NCBI RefSeq assembly: GCF_030182585.1
Contig: NZ_JARXOW010000001.1
Coordinates: 1,178,001 to 1,242,000 of the forward strand
Source: Pedobacter faecalis
GTDB lineage: Bacteria; Bacteroidota; Bacteroidia; Sphingobacteriales; Sphingobacteriaceae
Length of the DNA: 64,000 bases
Reading direction: 5' to 3'
Shown: piece after piece, positions 36,649 to 45,936 of the stretch
How positions within the stretch are numbered: position 1 is the first letter of the stretch
Layout of the letters: each line of letters begins with the position of its first letter
Position numbers and translations under genes: made by a program
The notes under the pieces: generated by a model
What the model saw: the letters and a program-made list of their open reading frames with translations, nothing else
What the model was told of the DNA's origin: nothing
Databases searched by the model: none

Positions 36649-37184
36649 AACAGGTAATTAAGTATTAACTGATTGAAAACTGATATTTATTTGTTTGTAT
36701 TAGATTCTATTTGAAATCACCAGATAACAGAAAAATCCGCACCGGAAGCAGCAGACCAACTTATATCGAATAATTTGAAATATTTTAAAACGTTTTAGCT
36801 ACGGTACAACCAGACCGACAGCCAATACCTCTTCCCTATATCATAAGGCAACGTCCTAAAAAAAAGTGAGTAGGAGTTAAACATGCACTCCCAAGTTTTT
36901 GAGTAAAAGTTTGGTTCATAGTTTGGCTTTTTAATTAGGTAATCTATTTGGTTTCTCCCGATAATCCTTTATGGTGCTAAATCGATTATCAGTAACAATA
37001 TTACGAAAGAAAAACCATAATCCAAATTTTTGCAAAAAAATTATAAAAAATAAATACTAACAAAATCCCTCCAGTTCAATCGATAATTTTGCATTGTTGC
37101 CTACCCGTCAAATATACCTTATATATATACACTAAATACGACAACGGCACTAGATTAATGAAAGGAAATTTGTTATTTTGAATC
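36649..37184. other. Long divergent intergenic region
   Basis: These 536 AT-rich bases separate the SusCD operon (minus) and the glucokinase operon (plus). No gene is seen. A TAATTTTG box at 37084-37091 may serve the plus strand. TATATTTG on the minus strand (37109-37116) would give a leader of about 460 bases and is not accepted as the operon promoter. Two AGTTTGG repeats 12 bases apart (36908 and 36920) and a weak GGAGT/ACTCC hairpin with flanking A/T runs (36856-36900) are present. The operon start and its control remain unclear. Confidence 0.4.
37084..37091 (+). promoter_or_regulatory. -7 box upstream of glucokinase
   Basis: TAATTTTG matches TAnnTTTG exactly, about 93 bases before ATG 37185. 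No good -33 box is at the right distance, so support is moderate. Confidence 0.4.
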
Positions 37185-37940
37185 ATGAAACCAAACAGTA
37201 GTAATGTTTTATCCATCGACGTCGGCGGAACGAGCGTCAAAGCCGGGGTGTTGAGCTCAAACGGAGAGTTGCTGTCAGCGTTCAGTAAATTGCCCACACC
37301 AAAGAAGTCCACGCCAGAGGCCGTACTAAAAACGATTGCAGAGCTTGTCGCCGGGCTCGAACATCCCTTCGACAAAGTGTCCATCGGCTTTCCGGGCTAC
37401 GTCAAATCGGGGATGGTCTTTACTGCACCCAACCTGGCTAAGAACAAGTGGCAGGAAATCGACCTTGCCCAACAGGTAAGTGATCTTCTGGACAAACCAG
37501 TGCGGTTGGTAAACGATGCCGACCAGGCGGCTCTGGGTATTGTATCCGGAAAGGGGTTTGAAATTGTCGTTACGCTGGGTACAGGCTTTGGAACAGCGCT
37601 GGTATATGACGGCGACCTGCTCCCCCATTTGGAGCTCGCACACTTTCCGGTATCTAAGACCAAAGACTATGACGACTATATCGGCACCAAAGCACTCGAG
37701 AAAATCGGCAAGAAAGACTGGAACGATCGGCTCGAACTGATCATCAAAACATACAAGACCGTGTTTAACTACGAGACCTTATATATAGGCGGCGGAAACG
37801 CAAAACACATCACGCTCGATCTGGATGATAATATCCGGATTGTAAACAACAGGGACGGCATCAAAGGCGGTGCAAAACTCTGGCAGGCCGACGAACGATA
37901 CCTTATATATACTACATACCCTAAGAAGAGCGAAAACTAA
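37185..37940 (+). CDS. Polyphosphate glucokinase-like ROK kinase
   Basis: This 251-residue ROK-fold kinase has the phosphate-1 motif SIDVGGTSVKAGV (10-22), the SIGFPGYV segment, the catalytic VNDADQAA (Asp in the NDA motif), and LGTGFGTALVYDG. It lacks the Cys-rich zinc site of typical ROK glucokinases and has the LELAHFPV segment of polyphosphate glucokinases, so polyphosphate rather than ATP may be the donor. It leads the run ppgK-gnd-zwf-pgl, feeding glucose-6-phosphate straight into the pentose phosphate pathway. The symbol is withheld because donor preference is inferred. Confidence 0.82.
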   Translation: MKPNSSNVLSIDVGGTSVKAGVLSSNGELLSAFSKLPTPKKSTPEAVLKTIAELVAGLEHPFDKVSIGFPGYVKSGMVFTAPNLAKNKWQEIDLAQQVSDLLDKPVRLVNDADQAALGIVSGKGFEIVVTLGTGFGTALVYDGDLLPHLELAHFPVSKTKDYDDYIGTKALEKIGKKDWNDRLELIIKTYKTVFNYETLYIGGGNAKHITLDLDDNIRIVNNRDGIKGGAKLWQADERYLIYTTYPKKSEN

Positions 37941-37962
37941 CATCATCCGCTACATACTGAAC

Positions 37963-39378
37963 ATGAACAACAAATATACTTTAGGAATGATCGGCCTTGG
38001 AACCATGGGCCGAAACCTTCTGCTCAACATGGCCGACAATGGTTTTCAGGTAACCGGCTACGACAAAGACGCCAGAATGCTGGCAAAGCTTGAAGAAGAC
38101 GGAAAAGCACATAACCTTAAAGCCTACAGCTCGCTGGAAGATTTTGTACAAAGCCTGGAACTCCCACGCAGGATTATGCTGCTGGTACCTGCGGGTAAAA
38201 TAGTCGACAGTGTAATCGAAGAGCTGACGCCTCTGCTCGAAAAAGGCGATATGATCATAGACAGTGGCAACTCGCATTTTACAGATACCAGCCGTCGCGA
38301 TCAGCAGCTCGTTGCACAGGGCATCCACTTCTTTGGCATGGGTATTTCCGGCGGCGAAGAAGGTGCGCGTTTCGGACCCAGCATGATGCCGGGTGGCGAT
38401 AAGGAAGCTTACAACGCCGTAAAGCCTATTCTTGAAGCAGTTTCCGCTAAAGTAAATGGCGATCCTTGCGTAACGTATATCGGGCCTGGTGCTTCGGGGC
38501 ATTTCGTGAAGATGGTGCACAACGGGATCGAGTATGCAATGATGCAGATTCTGGCAGAAACTTACGACCTGCTAAGAAAGACGCTGAAGTACGATAACGA
38601 CCAGATCTATGCTGTTTTCAAAAAATGGAACGAAGGCAGACTGCAATCCTTCCTGCTGGAAGTAACGCGCGACATCTTTAAGTTTAAGGATAAAAAAACC
38701 GGTGCGTTCCTGGTCGACATGATTCGCGATGTGGCCAAGTCAAAAGGCACAGGAAAATGGACTTCTCAGGTATCTATGGACCTTCAACTGCCCATACCAA
38801 CCATAAACGAGTCTGTGAGTGCACGCGATCTGTCGAAATACAAGTCGCTCCGCTCCGCGCTGAACGAAGTATTTCCAGAAGAACACACCACTGTTGCAGA
38901 TCCGCAAGCATTTGAAGACCAACTCGAGCGGGCGCTGTATTTTGCAATGGTAACCTCTTATGCTCAGGGGCTTCACCTTTTGGAGGCGGCGTCTGACGAG
39001 TTTAAGTACGAACTCAACCTCAAAGAAATATCACAGATCTGGCGCGGCGGATGTATCATTCGCGCTGGTTTACTGGAAGACATCTACCAGGCTTATAAAA
39101 AACAGCCTGAACTGACCCATCTTTATACCGACAGCAGCGTACAGCAGCAGCTCAAAGATATCCTGCCTGCCACGCGCAACGTGGTAATCACCGCGATGTC
39201 AATGGGTATAGCGGTGCCCTGCTTCGCTTCGGCGCTGACTTATTTCGATTCGATGCGGACGGATAAGTCGCCGCTCAACCTGACTCAGGCGCAGCGCGAC
39301 TTCTTCGGTGCACACACGTTTGAGCGTATCGACGAAGAGGGTATTTTCCATGCCGATTGGAACGAAGAGAACCTTTAA
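37963..39378 (+). CDS. gnd: 6-phosphogluconate dehydrogenase, decarboxylating
   Basis: This 471-residue enzyme oxidises and decarboxylates 6-phosphogluconate to ribulose 5-phosphate. The NADP-binding GLGTMGRN (11-18), the GMGISGGEEGARFGPSMMPGG loop (125-145) and K183/N187 in KMVHNG are present. ATG 37963 is chosen by homology; the frame upstream overlaps the kinase gene and is not conserved. It is 22 bases after the kinase stop. Confidence 0.95.
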   Translation: MNNKYTLGMIGLGTMGRNLLLNMADNGFQVTGYDKDARMLAKLEEDGKAHNLKAYSSLEDFVQSLELPRRIMLLVPAGKIVDSVIEELTPLLEKGDMIIDSGNSHFTDTSRRDQQLVAQGIHFFGMGISGGEEGARFGPSMMPGGDKEAYNAVKPILEAVSAKVNGDPCVTYIGPGASGHFVKMVHNGIEYAMMQILAETYDLLRKTLKYDNDQIYAVFKKWNEGRLQSFLLEVTRDIFKFKDKKTGAFLVDMIRDVAKSKGTGKWTSQVSMDLQLPIPTINESVSARDLSKYKSLRSALNEVFPEEHTTVADPQAFEDQLERALYFAMVTSYAQGLHLLEAASDEFKYELNLKEISQIWRGGCIIRAGLLEDIYQAYKKQPELTHLYTDSSVQQQLKDILPATRNVVITAMSMGIAVPCFASALTYFDSMRTDKSPLNLTQAQRDFFGAHTFERIDEEGIFHADWNEENL

Positions 39379-39407
39379 ATTGCAACACCACTATATAAAA
39401 TACACGA

Positions 39408-40919
39408 ATGAAAACCAGCCTCAACGTTAATCCAACCATTGTAGTCATCTTTGGTGGTACTGGCGACTTGAATATGCGCAAACTTGCGCCTGCACTGTAT
39501 AATTTGTATGCCGACGGCTACATGCCTCAAAAATTTGCGATTATCGGCACCGCACGTCGCCCGCTCAACGACGATAAATTCAGAGATACCTTGATGGAGG
39601 GCGTCAACAGCTTCTCCAGATCTGGCAAGGTTAAAGCAGCCAAATGGGAGAAATTTGCAGGCAATGTGTATTATACACCGGTCGACGTAGAAGCGCCGGA
39701 TACATTTGGCGACCTGAAATCAAGGATCGAACAGTTGCGCGAAGATTTCGGTGCACAGACCAAAGTTATTTATTACCTCGCGGTAGCACCAAACCTGTTC
39801 CCGCTCATCGCGAAATGCCTGGATAAATACAAGCTGGTGGGCGACGAAGAAAACTGCCGCATCGTGATCGAAAAACCTTTCGGCCGCGACCTTGAAACAG
39901 CCAGGGAACTGAACAATATCCTTACCAGCATCTTCACCGAGAAGCAGATCTACCGTATCGATCACTACCTCGGTAAGGAGACCGTACAAAACATTATGGC
40001 CTTCCGTTTCGCCAACTCCTTCCTGGAGCCACTATGGAACCGCACCTATATTGACCATATACAAATATCAGTAACAGAGCAACTTGGCGTGGGCGACAGG
40101 GGCGGATACTACGAAAGTGCCGGTGCCCTGCGCGACATGATCCAGAATCACCTGCTGCAATTACTTTGCCTTATAGGTATGGAAACACCGGTCAACTTTG
40201 ACGCCGACGAGATAAGGAATAAGAAAGTAGACGTCCTTAAAGCCATGCGGCCTTTCGGTCCGGACGACATCCGCTTCAGCACCGTACGCGGACAGTACAC
40301 CAAAGGTTGGGTAGAAGGCAAGGAAGTGCCTGGTTACCGCCACGAACATGGTGTAGACCCAGATTCCAACACCGAAACCTTTGCTGCTATTAAGTTTTTT
40401 GTGGACAACTGGCGCTGGCAGGGAATCCCGTTCTACGTGCGTACCGGTAAACGTCTTTTTCAGACTTCCTCGCTGATCACCATTCAGTTTAAAGATGTTC
40501 CGCATCACATATTTCCGGCTGCAGTTACAGAACACTGGCAACAAAACCGATTGATTATCAGTATACAACCAGAAATGAGCATTCGTTTGCAGGTTCAGGC
40601 CAAACGTCCGGGACTCGACATGGTGCTGAACCCGGTGGATATGGTGTTCGACTATAAAGGCACCTACACTTCGGAAGCGCCTGAGGCATACGAGACGCTG
40701 TTGCTCGACGTGATGACGGGCGATCAGACCCAGTTTATGCGGGCAGATCAGGTAGAAGCCGCATGGGAACTCCTCATGCCGGTCATCAACGCCTGGGAAA
40801 ACAAAAAATCACTCAGCTTCCCGAATTACACGGCCGACTCCTGGGGCCCGGAAGACGCCGAGGCGCTGATTGCCCGCGATGGTTTCCATTGGTTTACCCT
40901 GCCGCTCAACAAAGACTAA
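39408..40919 (+). CDS. zwf: Glucose-6-phosphate 1-dehydrogenase
   Basis: This 503-residue enzyme oxidises glucose-6-phosphate to 6-phosphogluconolactone. It has the dinucleotide motif IFGGTGDLNMRKLAPALYNLY (14-34), the substrate-binding RIDHYLGKE (about 182-190), and EQLGVGDRGGYYESAGALRDM. It is 29 bases after gnd. Length and motifs are normal, and all three oxidative pentose phosphate genes are together. Confidence 0.96.
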   Translation: MKTSLNVNPTIVVIFGGTGDLNMRKLAPALYNLYADGYMPQKFAIIGTARRPLNDDKFRDTLMEGVNSFSRSGKVKAAKWEKFAGNVYYTPVDVEAPDTFGDLKSRIEQLREDFGAQTKVIYYLAVAPNLFPLIAKCLDKYKLVGDEENCRIVIEKPFGRDLETARELNNILTSIFTEKQIYRIDHYLGKETVQNIMAFRFANSFLEPLWNRTYIDHIQISVTEQLGVGDRGGYYESAGALRDMIQNHLLQLLCLIGMETPVNFDADEIRNKKVDVLKAMRPFGPDDIRFSTVRGQYTKGWVEGKEVPGYRHEHGVDPDSNTETFAAIKFFVDNWRWQGIPFYVRTGKRLFQTSSLITIQFKDVPHHIFPAAVTEHWQQNRLIISIQPEMSIRLQVQAKRPGLDMVLNPVDMVFDYKGTYTSEAPEAYETLLLDVMTGDQTQFMRADQVEAAWELLMPVINAWENKKSLSFPNYTADSWGPEDAEALIARDGFHWFTLPLNKD

Positions 40920-40941
40920 CGCGTATACCAAACATGCAGAC

Positions 40942-41664
40942 ATGAACATCCTCATATACAACACACCCTCAGAACTCTTTGAAGATCTGATCGATTACAT
41001 TGCAGAAATCGCCAGCAACGCCATCGCAGAAAACGGGCGGTTCAACTTTGTGCTTACCGGCGGCAACTCTCCGAAAGCACTTTACGAACTGCTGGCTACA
41101 GAACATAAAGACCGGATTGACTGGACAAAAGTGTATTTCTTTTTCGGCGACGAACGGAATGTGATGCCCGATCATGAAAGTTACAACGGCCTCATGGCCA
41201 AAAGGGCGCTACTCGATCCGCTGCAAATACCTGAAGACCACATCTTTTACGTAAATACAAAACTGGCGCCTGAAAAGGCCGCGATAGAATATACCAAAGC
41301 AATAATCAACCACTTCGCGGGCGAAGACTTGGCGTTCGACCTGGTCTTGCTTGGCATGGGCGATGATGCACATACAGCCTCTCTCTTTCCGGAGACAACG
41401 ATCCTCAAAAACCGGCAGGCAGAAGTCGATTCAGTATTCGTCGACAAACTTTCCACCTACCGTATCAGTTTTACGGCACCGCTCATCAACAAAGCAAAAA
41501 ACATTGCATTCTTGGTCTTCGGCGAAGGGAAAGCCGAAGCCGTGAAAAAGGTTATAGAAGGCAAAAAGGACACCGAGCACTGTCCTGCTCAGCTTATCGA
41601 CCCCATAGACGGCAGCACGACCTGGTTTCTGGACAGCGCCGCAGCAGGTCTGCTGGAAAATTAA
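40942..41664 (+). CDS. pgl: 6-phosphogluconolactonase
   Basis: This 240-residue lactonase is of the SOL/DevB type. Motifs are FVLTGGNSPKALYELL (about 34-49), FFGDERNV (68-75), and LGMGDDAHTASLFP (about 132-145) with the probable catalytic His. ATG 40942 (MNILIYNTPSELFED) fits family starts; earlier starts overlap zwf. It closes the operon and is followed by a strong hairpin. Confidence 0.94.
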   Translation: MNILIYNTPSELFEDLIDYIAEIASNAIAENGRFNFVLTGGNSPKALYELLATEHKDRIDWTKVYFFFGDERNVMPDHESYNGLMAKRALLDPLQIPEDHIFYVNTKLAPEKAAIEYTKAIINHFAGEDLAFDLVLLGMGDDAHTASLFPETTILKNRQAEVDSVFVDKLSTYRISFTAPLINKAKNIAFLVFGEGKAEAVKKVIEGKKDTEHCPAQLIDPIDGSTTWFLDSAAAGLLEN

Positions 41665-41689
41665 ACGCCCGGCCAATAAAATAACATTC

Positions 41690-41717
41690 GTATAGCAGAG
41701 CTTCGGTTCTGCTATAC
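41690..41717. terminator. Bidirectional UUCG-loop terminator
   Basis: GTATAGCAGAG (41690-41700) pairs with TTCTGCTATAC (41707-41717, one G-T pair) around a C-UUCG-G loop, a very stable hairpin, followed by TTTT. It overlaps the stop codon of the convergent DUF4833-like gene. Confidence 0.85.
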
Positions 41718-42275
41718 TTTTATGCGCTCAATTACCGCTGCCTTTGTGTTTGCATCTACCCCTTTCAGTTCCACATATTTAACATCCGGAAGCCAGAAAG
41801 ATCCACCCTGTATCCTCAGGAAAATACGCTCCAGGATTATCTTCTTTTTATTGACATTGATGTACACATGAAACTTATTGTCTTCCGCCGAACGCTGCAG
41901 ATATAAGGGCTGCTCCTTCCGCGATACAAACTTCAGCTCGTAATAATCCTTACCCAGTTCCCTTGTCTGAATGCCGTAGGCAAACTTGCGCTGTATATAA
42001 TTCAGCTCAGCCTTCTTGCCGTCCTCACTATACCGGAGCCAGTACACATGCACCGGTTCTTTCCGGTTTACATTACCCGCGGCATCCACATTAAGTTCGC
42101 AGATGATGGTATTAATATTCGGATCCCTTTGCAGATAAAAAAGCTGATTGCTGATTCCTTTTGGAACCGGAAATTTCAGCGGAGAAGGATTGCTGTTGTC
42201 GGCCGTTTGCGCCAGCGCGGTCCCTATCGTGACATGGATGGCCAGCAGGAGAAGCCGTATAAATTTACTATTCAT
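41712..42275 (-). CDS. DUF4833-like secreted protein
   Basis: This 187-residue protein has a signal peptide (about 1-22, ending GTALA-Q) and one beta-rich domain: NQLFYLQRDPNINTIICELN, VHVYWLRYSEDGKKAELNYIQRKFAYG and KKKIILERIFLRIQGGSFWLPDVKYVEL. This matches the DUF4833 family of Bacteroidota. No catalytic motif is known. ATG 42275 is used because a TTG-N19-TATCTTTG promoter lies 16 bases upstream. It is divergent from the type III PKS cluster. Confidence 0.78.
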   Translation of the reverse strand: MNSKFIRLLLLAIHVTIGTALAQTADNSNPSPLKFPVPKGISNQLFYLQRDPNINTIICELNVDAAGNVNRKEPVHVYWLRYSEDGKKAELNYIQRKFAYGIQTRELGKDYYELKFVSRKEQPLYLQRSAEDNKFHVYINVNKKKIILERIFLRIQGGSFWLPDVKYVELKGVDANTKAAVIERIKV

Positions 42276-42290
42276 AAAGATTTTGAGCCG

Positions 42291-42320
42291 CAAAGATACG
42301 CAGGAAAAATTTAAGGACAA
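42291..42320 (-). promoter_or_regulatory. Promoter of the DUF4833-like gene
   Basis: On the minus strand TTG (42318-42320) is followed after 19 bases by TATCTTTG (42291-42298), a close match to the Bacteroidota consensus with a leader of about 11 bases. Confidence 0.65.
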
Positions 42321-42367
42321 TGCTGGGGTATACAACGGCCAGTCGAGGGCATTTGCGTTTGCAAATC

Positions 42368-42422
42368 AGACTGCTTTTAGACTGGTATCAGACTGCTATC
42401 AGACTGGTATTAGTCTGCTTAA
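42368..42422. repeat. Five 11-bp tandem repeats before the PKS cluster
   Basis: Five units of 11 bases start at 42368, 42379, 42390, 42401 and 42412: AGACTGCTTTT, AGACTGGTATC, AGACTGCTATC, AGACTGGTATT, AGTCTGCTTAA. The C/G at position 7 alternates, so a 22-base double unit is also visible. The last two units form the inverted repeat CAGACT/AGTCTG, and ACTGGT (42403-42408) pairs with ACCAGT (42423-42428). One unit per helical turn suggests a stack of regulator-binding sites in the divergent promoter region. Confidence 0.8.
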
Positions 42423-42549
42423 ACCAGTGTAAAAGCAGTTTTATAGCTGTATAATAGTAATAGTATAACAGTATGAAATACATTACCTGATCAGCTCCAA
42501 TTAGGTCGCATTTTAACGGTACGCCGTTTGTTGCTAAGCAGTATACCTT

Positions 42550-43668
42550 ATGCACACAGCACATGACATCATTATTATTGGCGGTGGACTGGCAGGCCTG
42601 ACCTGCGCCATCCATCTGAGGGCTGCTGGCTTTTCTGTATTGCTTGTTGAGAAGAACACCTATCCTCAGCACAAGGTTTGCGGAGAATATATATCGAACG
42701 AAGTTCTTCCCTATCTGCAGGGCTTAGGGGCCGACCCGCTATCTCTTGGCCCACAAAAACTTTCCAGGCTAAAGCTGACCGCCCTGAACGGTCGCTCAGT
42801 AAGCTGCGATTTGCCGCTTGGCGGTCTTGGGATTAGCCGGTATAAGCTGGATGAATTCCTTTATCATAAGGCCGGGTCGGCTGGCGCAAACCTACTGACC
42901 GACACTGTTACCGCAGTCAGGTTTGAGGATGATGGCTTCGTGGTGTCGACCAAAGAACACGGCGAGTTCAGGGGTCGACTGGCCATCGGGGCTTATGGCA
43001 AACGGTCTGTACTTGATCAGCAATTAGCACGCCCCTTCATCCGCCATGCTTCGCCCTGGTTGGCTGTTAAGGCGCACTATGCGGGCGACTGCGATCCGGA
43101 AACGGTAGCGCTGCATCATTTTAGGGGCGGCTATTGCGGGGTTTCCAAAGTGGAAGACGGGCGGTTGAATATCTGTTACCTGGCCGACTATGATTCTTTC
43201 AAAAAATATAAAAATATAACTGCCTTTAACAGCGGCGTGCTGCACCAGAACCGGCATCTGAAGGATATATTTCAGCATGCAAAGCCCTTATTTGATCAGC
43301 CGTTGACCATAAGCCAGATCAGTTTTGATCGGAAGGAACCTGTTTGGCAGCATATGCTGATGGTGGGCGACACAGCCGGACTTATCCATCCGCTTTGCGG
43401 TAATGGCATGGCGATGGCCATACACGGCGCCAAGATCTGTTCGGAGTTATGCACCTCGTTTTTGCGTGGGGAGCTGAGCAGAGAGGAACTGGAGACTGCC
43501 TATGATGCCGGATGGAAGAGGCAGTTTGGCCGCCGGCTGCGCAACGGACACGTGCTATCGCGGCTGGCGCGCAACGAGAAACTTTTCGATATGGCGATGA
43601 GCGCAGCGGTTAGCTTCCCTCCGCTGCTTCCCTACATTGTTAAACAAACGCACGGAAAACCTTTTTAA
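42550..43668 (+). CDS. FAD-dependent oxidoreductase, hydroxylase/GGR-like
   Basis: This 372-residue flavoprotein starts with DIIIIGGGLAGLTCAIHLRAAGFSV (Rossmann FAD site), followed by the CGEYISNEVLP segment and the second FAD motif MVGDTAGLIHPLCGNGMAMAIHGA (about 275-298). This is the geranylgeranyl reductase / aromatic hydroxylase group. It is first in a seven-gene run; next to a type III PKS and a methyltransferase it could hydroxylate a phenolic lipid, as SrsC does in Streptomyces. Reduction of a double bond is the alternative. Confidence 0.85.
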   Translation: MHTAHDIIIIGGGLAGLTCAIHLRAAGFSVLLVEKNTYPQHKVCGEYISNEVLPYLQGLGADPLSLGPQKLSRLKLTALNGRSVSCDLPLGGLGISRYKLDEFLYHKAGSAGANLLTDTVTAVRFEDDGFVVSTKEHGEFRGRLAIGAYGKRSVLDQQLARPFIRHASPWLAVKAHYAGDCDPETVALHHFRGGYCGVSKVEDGRLNICYLADYDSFKKYKNITAFNSGVLHQNRHLKDIFQHAKPLFDQPLTISQISFDRKEPVWQHMLMVGDTAGLIHPLCGNGMAMAIHGAKICSELCTSFLRGELSREELETAYDAGWKRQFGRRLRNGHVLSRLARNEKLFDMAMSAAVSFPPLLPYIVKQTHGKPF

Positions 43669-43671
43669 CCT

Positions 43672-44397
43672 ATGCTGGTAAACACAAAACACCGCAGTGA
43701 TGCTGCCGAGATAATGGATGATTTTGCCATGGAAGGCGAGATACTGCGCGACGCGCTCGACAAGCTGGCCAGCATTAACCGCCTGCTGGGCGGCAATTCG
43801 GTAACCATAAGCGGATTGCGCTGGCTGCTAGACCGGTATGACGTAAAGCAAGGAAAAGCTATACGTATACTTGATGTGGGTTGCGGCAACGGGGATATGC
43901 TCAGGGTGCTGGCTGATTATGGGCTTAAAAAGGGTCTGAACATGCATCTAACCGGGGTAGATGCCAATGCTTTTACGGTCGCCCATGCCGAGGCGCTTTC
44001 TTTAGGGTATCCCAACATCAAGTACCGCTGTGCAGATATTTTCGAAGAAATTAAACAACAGCGGGAGTACGATGTTATCTTGTGTACCCTTACCCTGCAT
44101 CACTTTAAGGATCCGGAACTGCTGGAACTAATGGGGGGATTGAAAAAACAGGCTACCATGGGCGTGGTGGTAAACGATCTGCACCGAAGTAAACTGGCCT
44201 ACTATCTTTTTATGCTGGTCTGCATCGTGTTCGGGTTAAACGCCATGTCGCGCGACGATGGCCTGATTTCGATACTGAGAGGCTTTAAAAAGAAGGATTT
44301 GCTATACTATACCAACAAACTCAATGTCAGGAATTATCTGCTCCGCTGGAAATGGGCTTTCCGCTACCAATGGGTCATCTCAACCGATAAGGAATAA
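43672..44397 (+). CDS. Class I SAM-dependent methyltransferase
   Basis: This 241-residue protein has SAM motif I at 66-75 (ILDVGCGNGD), motif II around GVDANAF, and YDVILCTLTLHHFKDPELLELM (motif III region). It is three bases after the flavoprotein and two before the PKS. Its C-terminal half has a hydrophobic helix (YYLFMLVCIVFGL), so it may sit at the membrane with a lipid substrate. By position it is an O- or C-methyltransferase of the polyketide product. Confidence 0.85.
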   Translation: MLVNTKHRSDAAEIMDDFAMEGEILRDALDKLASINRLLGGNSVTISGLRWLLDRYDVKQGKAIRILDVGCGNGDMLRVLADYGLKKGLNMHLTGVDANAFTVAHAEALSLGYPNIKYRCADIFEEIKQQREYDVILCTLTLHHFKDPELLELMGGLKKQATMGVVVNDLHRSKLAYYLFMLVCIVFGLNAMSRDDGLISILRGFKKKDLLYYTNKLNVRNYLLRWKWAFRYQWVISTDKE

Positions 44398-44399
44398 CT

Positions 44400-45452
44400 A
44401 TGCATGTAAAGATCAGGACCGTTGCTAAAGCGCTGCCCGCTTTTTCGCGAAACACCGCAGATATTCTGCCTTTGCTCGACGGCTGGCTAGATGGACAGGA
44501 CGAACGCTTTATCCGGAAAGTAAAGAAGATTTTTGAGAACGCCGGGGTCGATAAACGCTACTCCATCATGTCGCCCGAAGAAGTATTTACACGCAGCTCA
44601 TTTGAAGAACGCAACGATATCTACACCAGGGAAGGCATCAAGCTGGCATCTTCCTGCCTGGAAAAGGCTTTGTCGCAGGCCGGCTGGCAGGCCAAAGACC
44701 TCGACTATATCGTTACGGTGAGCTGTACGGGGATCATGATTCCCTCGCTGGATGCTTACCTGATCAATAGATTGGCTTTGAAACATGATGTGGTTCGGCT
44801 GCCGGTGACCGAGATGGGTTGTGCAGCAGGGGTTTCGGGGATGATCTATGCCCACAACTTTCTAAAGGCAAACCCGGGTAAACGGGCCGCTGTGGTGGCC
44901 TACGAATCGCCCACGGCGACCTTCCAGTTGGACGACTATTCTATGGCCAACATCGTGAGTGCGGCCATTTTTGGCGACGGGGCGGCTTGTGTACTCTTGT
45001 CTTCGCACCCCGATGACGAGGGGCCGCAGATACTGGCCGATGAGATGTACCATTTTTATGATGCCGAACATATGATGGGCTTTAAACTCACCAACAGCGG
45101 TCTGCAGATGGTACTGGACGTGGCCGTACCAGATACCATAGCCGAGCATTTTGACAGGATCATCCATCCTTTCCTGGAAAAAAACGGTCTGGGCATAGCC
45201 GATGTGGACCAGCTCATCTTCCATCCCGGCGGGAAGAAGATCGTTCAGCTCGTTGAGGGCTTGTTTGGCGGGCTGGGCAAGAACATAGACCATACCAAAG
45301 AAGTATTGCGGCAGTACGGAAATATGTCGAGCGCCACGGTATTTTATGTTTTAGAAAAGTTTATGCAGGAACAGGTGCAGGCGGGAAGCTACGGACTGAT
45401 GCTGAGTTTTGGCCCTGGTTTTTCCGCGCAGCGGATTTTACTGAAGTGGTAA
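44400..45452 (+). CDS. Type III polyketide synthase
   Basis: This 350-residue enzyme belongs to the chalcone/stilbene synthase family. The full triad is present: C141 (EMGCAAG), H275 (FHPGG) and N308 (YGNMSS), with spacing close to plant and bacterial enzymes; the final GPGF motif is LSFGPGFSAQRILLKW. Bacterial members condense an acyl starter with malonyl units to alkylpyrones or alkylresorcinols. The dedicated ACP, ketosynthase and dehydratase downstream suggest a fatty acyl starter made on site. Product identity is inferred. Confidence 0.93.
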   Translation: MHVKIRTVAKALPAFSRNTADILPLLDGWLDGQDERFIRKVKKIFENAGVDKRYSIMSPEEVFTRSSFEERNDIYTREGIKLASSCLEKALSQAGWQAKDLDYIVTVSCTGIMIPSLDAYLINRLALKHDVVRLPVTEMGCAAGVSGMIYAHNFLKANPGKRAAVVAYESPTATFQLDDYSMANIVSAAIFGDGAACVLLSSHPDDEGPQILADEMYHFYDAEHMMGFKLTNSGLQMVLDVAVPDTIAEHFDRIIHPFLEKNGLGIADVDQLIFHPGGKKIVQLVEGLFGGLGKNIDHTKEVLRQYGNMSSATVFYVLEKFMQEQVQAGSYGLMLSFGPGFSAQRILLKW

Positions 45453-45471
45453 TTTATTGTATTATTGAAGC

Positions 45472-45936
45472 ATGAATAAAGACACTATTTTAGCGCAGCT
45501 ACCCTACTCCAGGCCCTTTCTGTTTGTAGACGAAATTCTGGAGATTGATGAGAACAAGGTAAGCGGCACGTATACGTTCGACCCTTCGCTCGATTTCTAT
45601 AAGGGGCATTTTAAAGATAGTCCGGTTACCCCAGGCGTTATCCTCACCGAAACGATGGCGCAGATTGGTCTCGTTTGCCTCGGTATATATCTTTCGGCAG
45701 GCAGTGGGCAGGTTGAAAAGGAGGACGAGACTATGGCCGGACATGTGATGCTGACCAGCACGGCGATCGACTTCCTTAAGCCTGTTTTTCCGGGCGAGAA
45801 GGTGACGGTGCATGCGGAAAAGGTGTACTTCCGTTTTAAAAAGCTGAACTGCAGCGTACAAATGCTCAACGCCTCGGGCGAGGTAGTTTGCAAGGGTACG
45901 ATAGCCGGAATGGTAACCAAACGCATGAATGGCTAA
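45472..45936 (+). CDS. FabZ-like 3-hydroxyacyl-ACP dehydratase
   Basis: This 154-residue hotdog protein has the FabZ catalytic pair: H46 in YKGHF and E60 in LTETMAQ, in the frame GHFxxxPVTPGVILTE. It dehydrates 3-hydroxyacyl-ACP to enoyl-ACP. It is a second FabZ in context, not the housekeeping one, since it overlaps the ketosynthase gene by eight bases and lies in the PKS run. No ketoreductase or enoyl reductase is in the cluster, so those steps must come from general fatty acid synthesis. Confidence 0.85.
   Translation: MNKDTILAQLPYSRPFLFVDEILEIDENKVSGTYTFDPSLDFYKGHFKDSPVTPGVILTETMAQIGLVCLGIYLSAGSGQVEKEDETMAGHVMLTSTAIDFLKPVFPGEKVTVHAEKVYFRFKKLNCSVQMLNASGEVVCKGTIAGMVTKRMNG

Noticed and set aside
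37109..37116. TATATTTG on the minus strand as promoter of the SusCD operon
   Set aside because: It would give a leader of about 460 bases and the nearest TTG is 23 bases away, outside the usual 19-21.
42368..42422. Tandem repeat array as a CRISPR
   Set aside because: Units are 11 bases, contiguous without spacers, and no cas gene is near.
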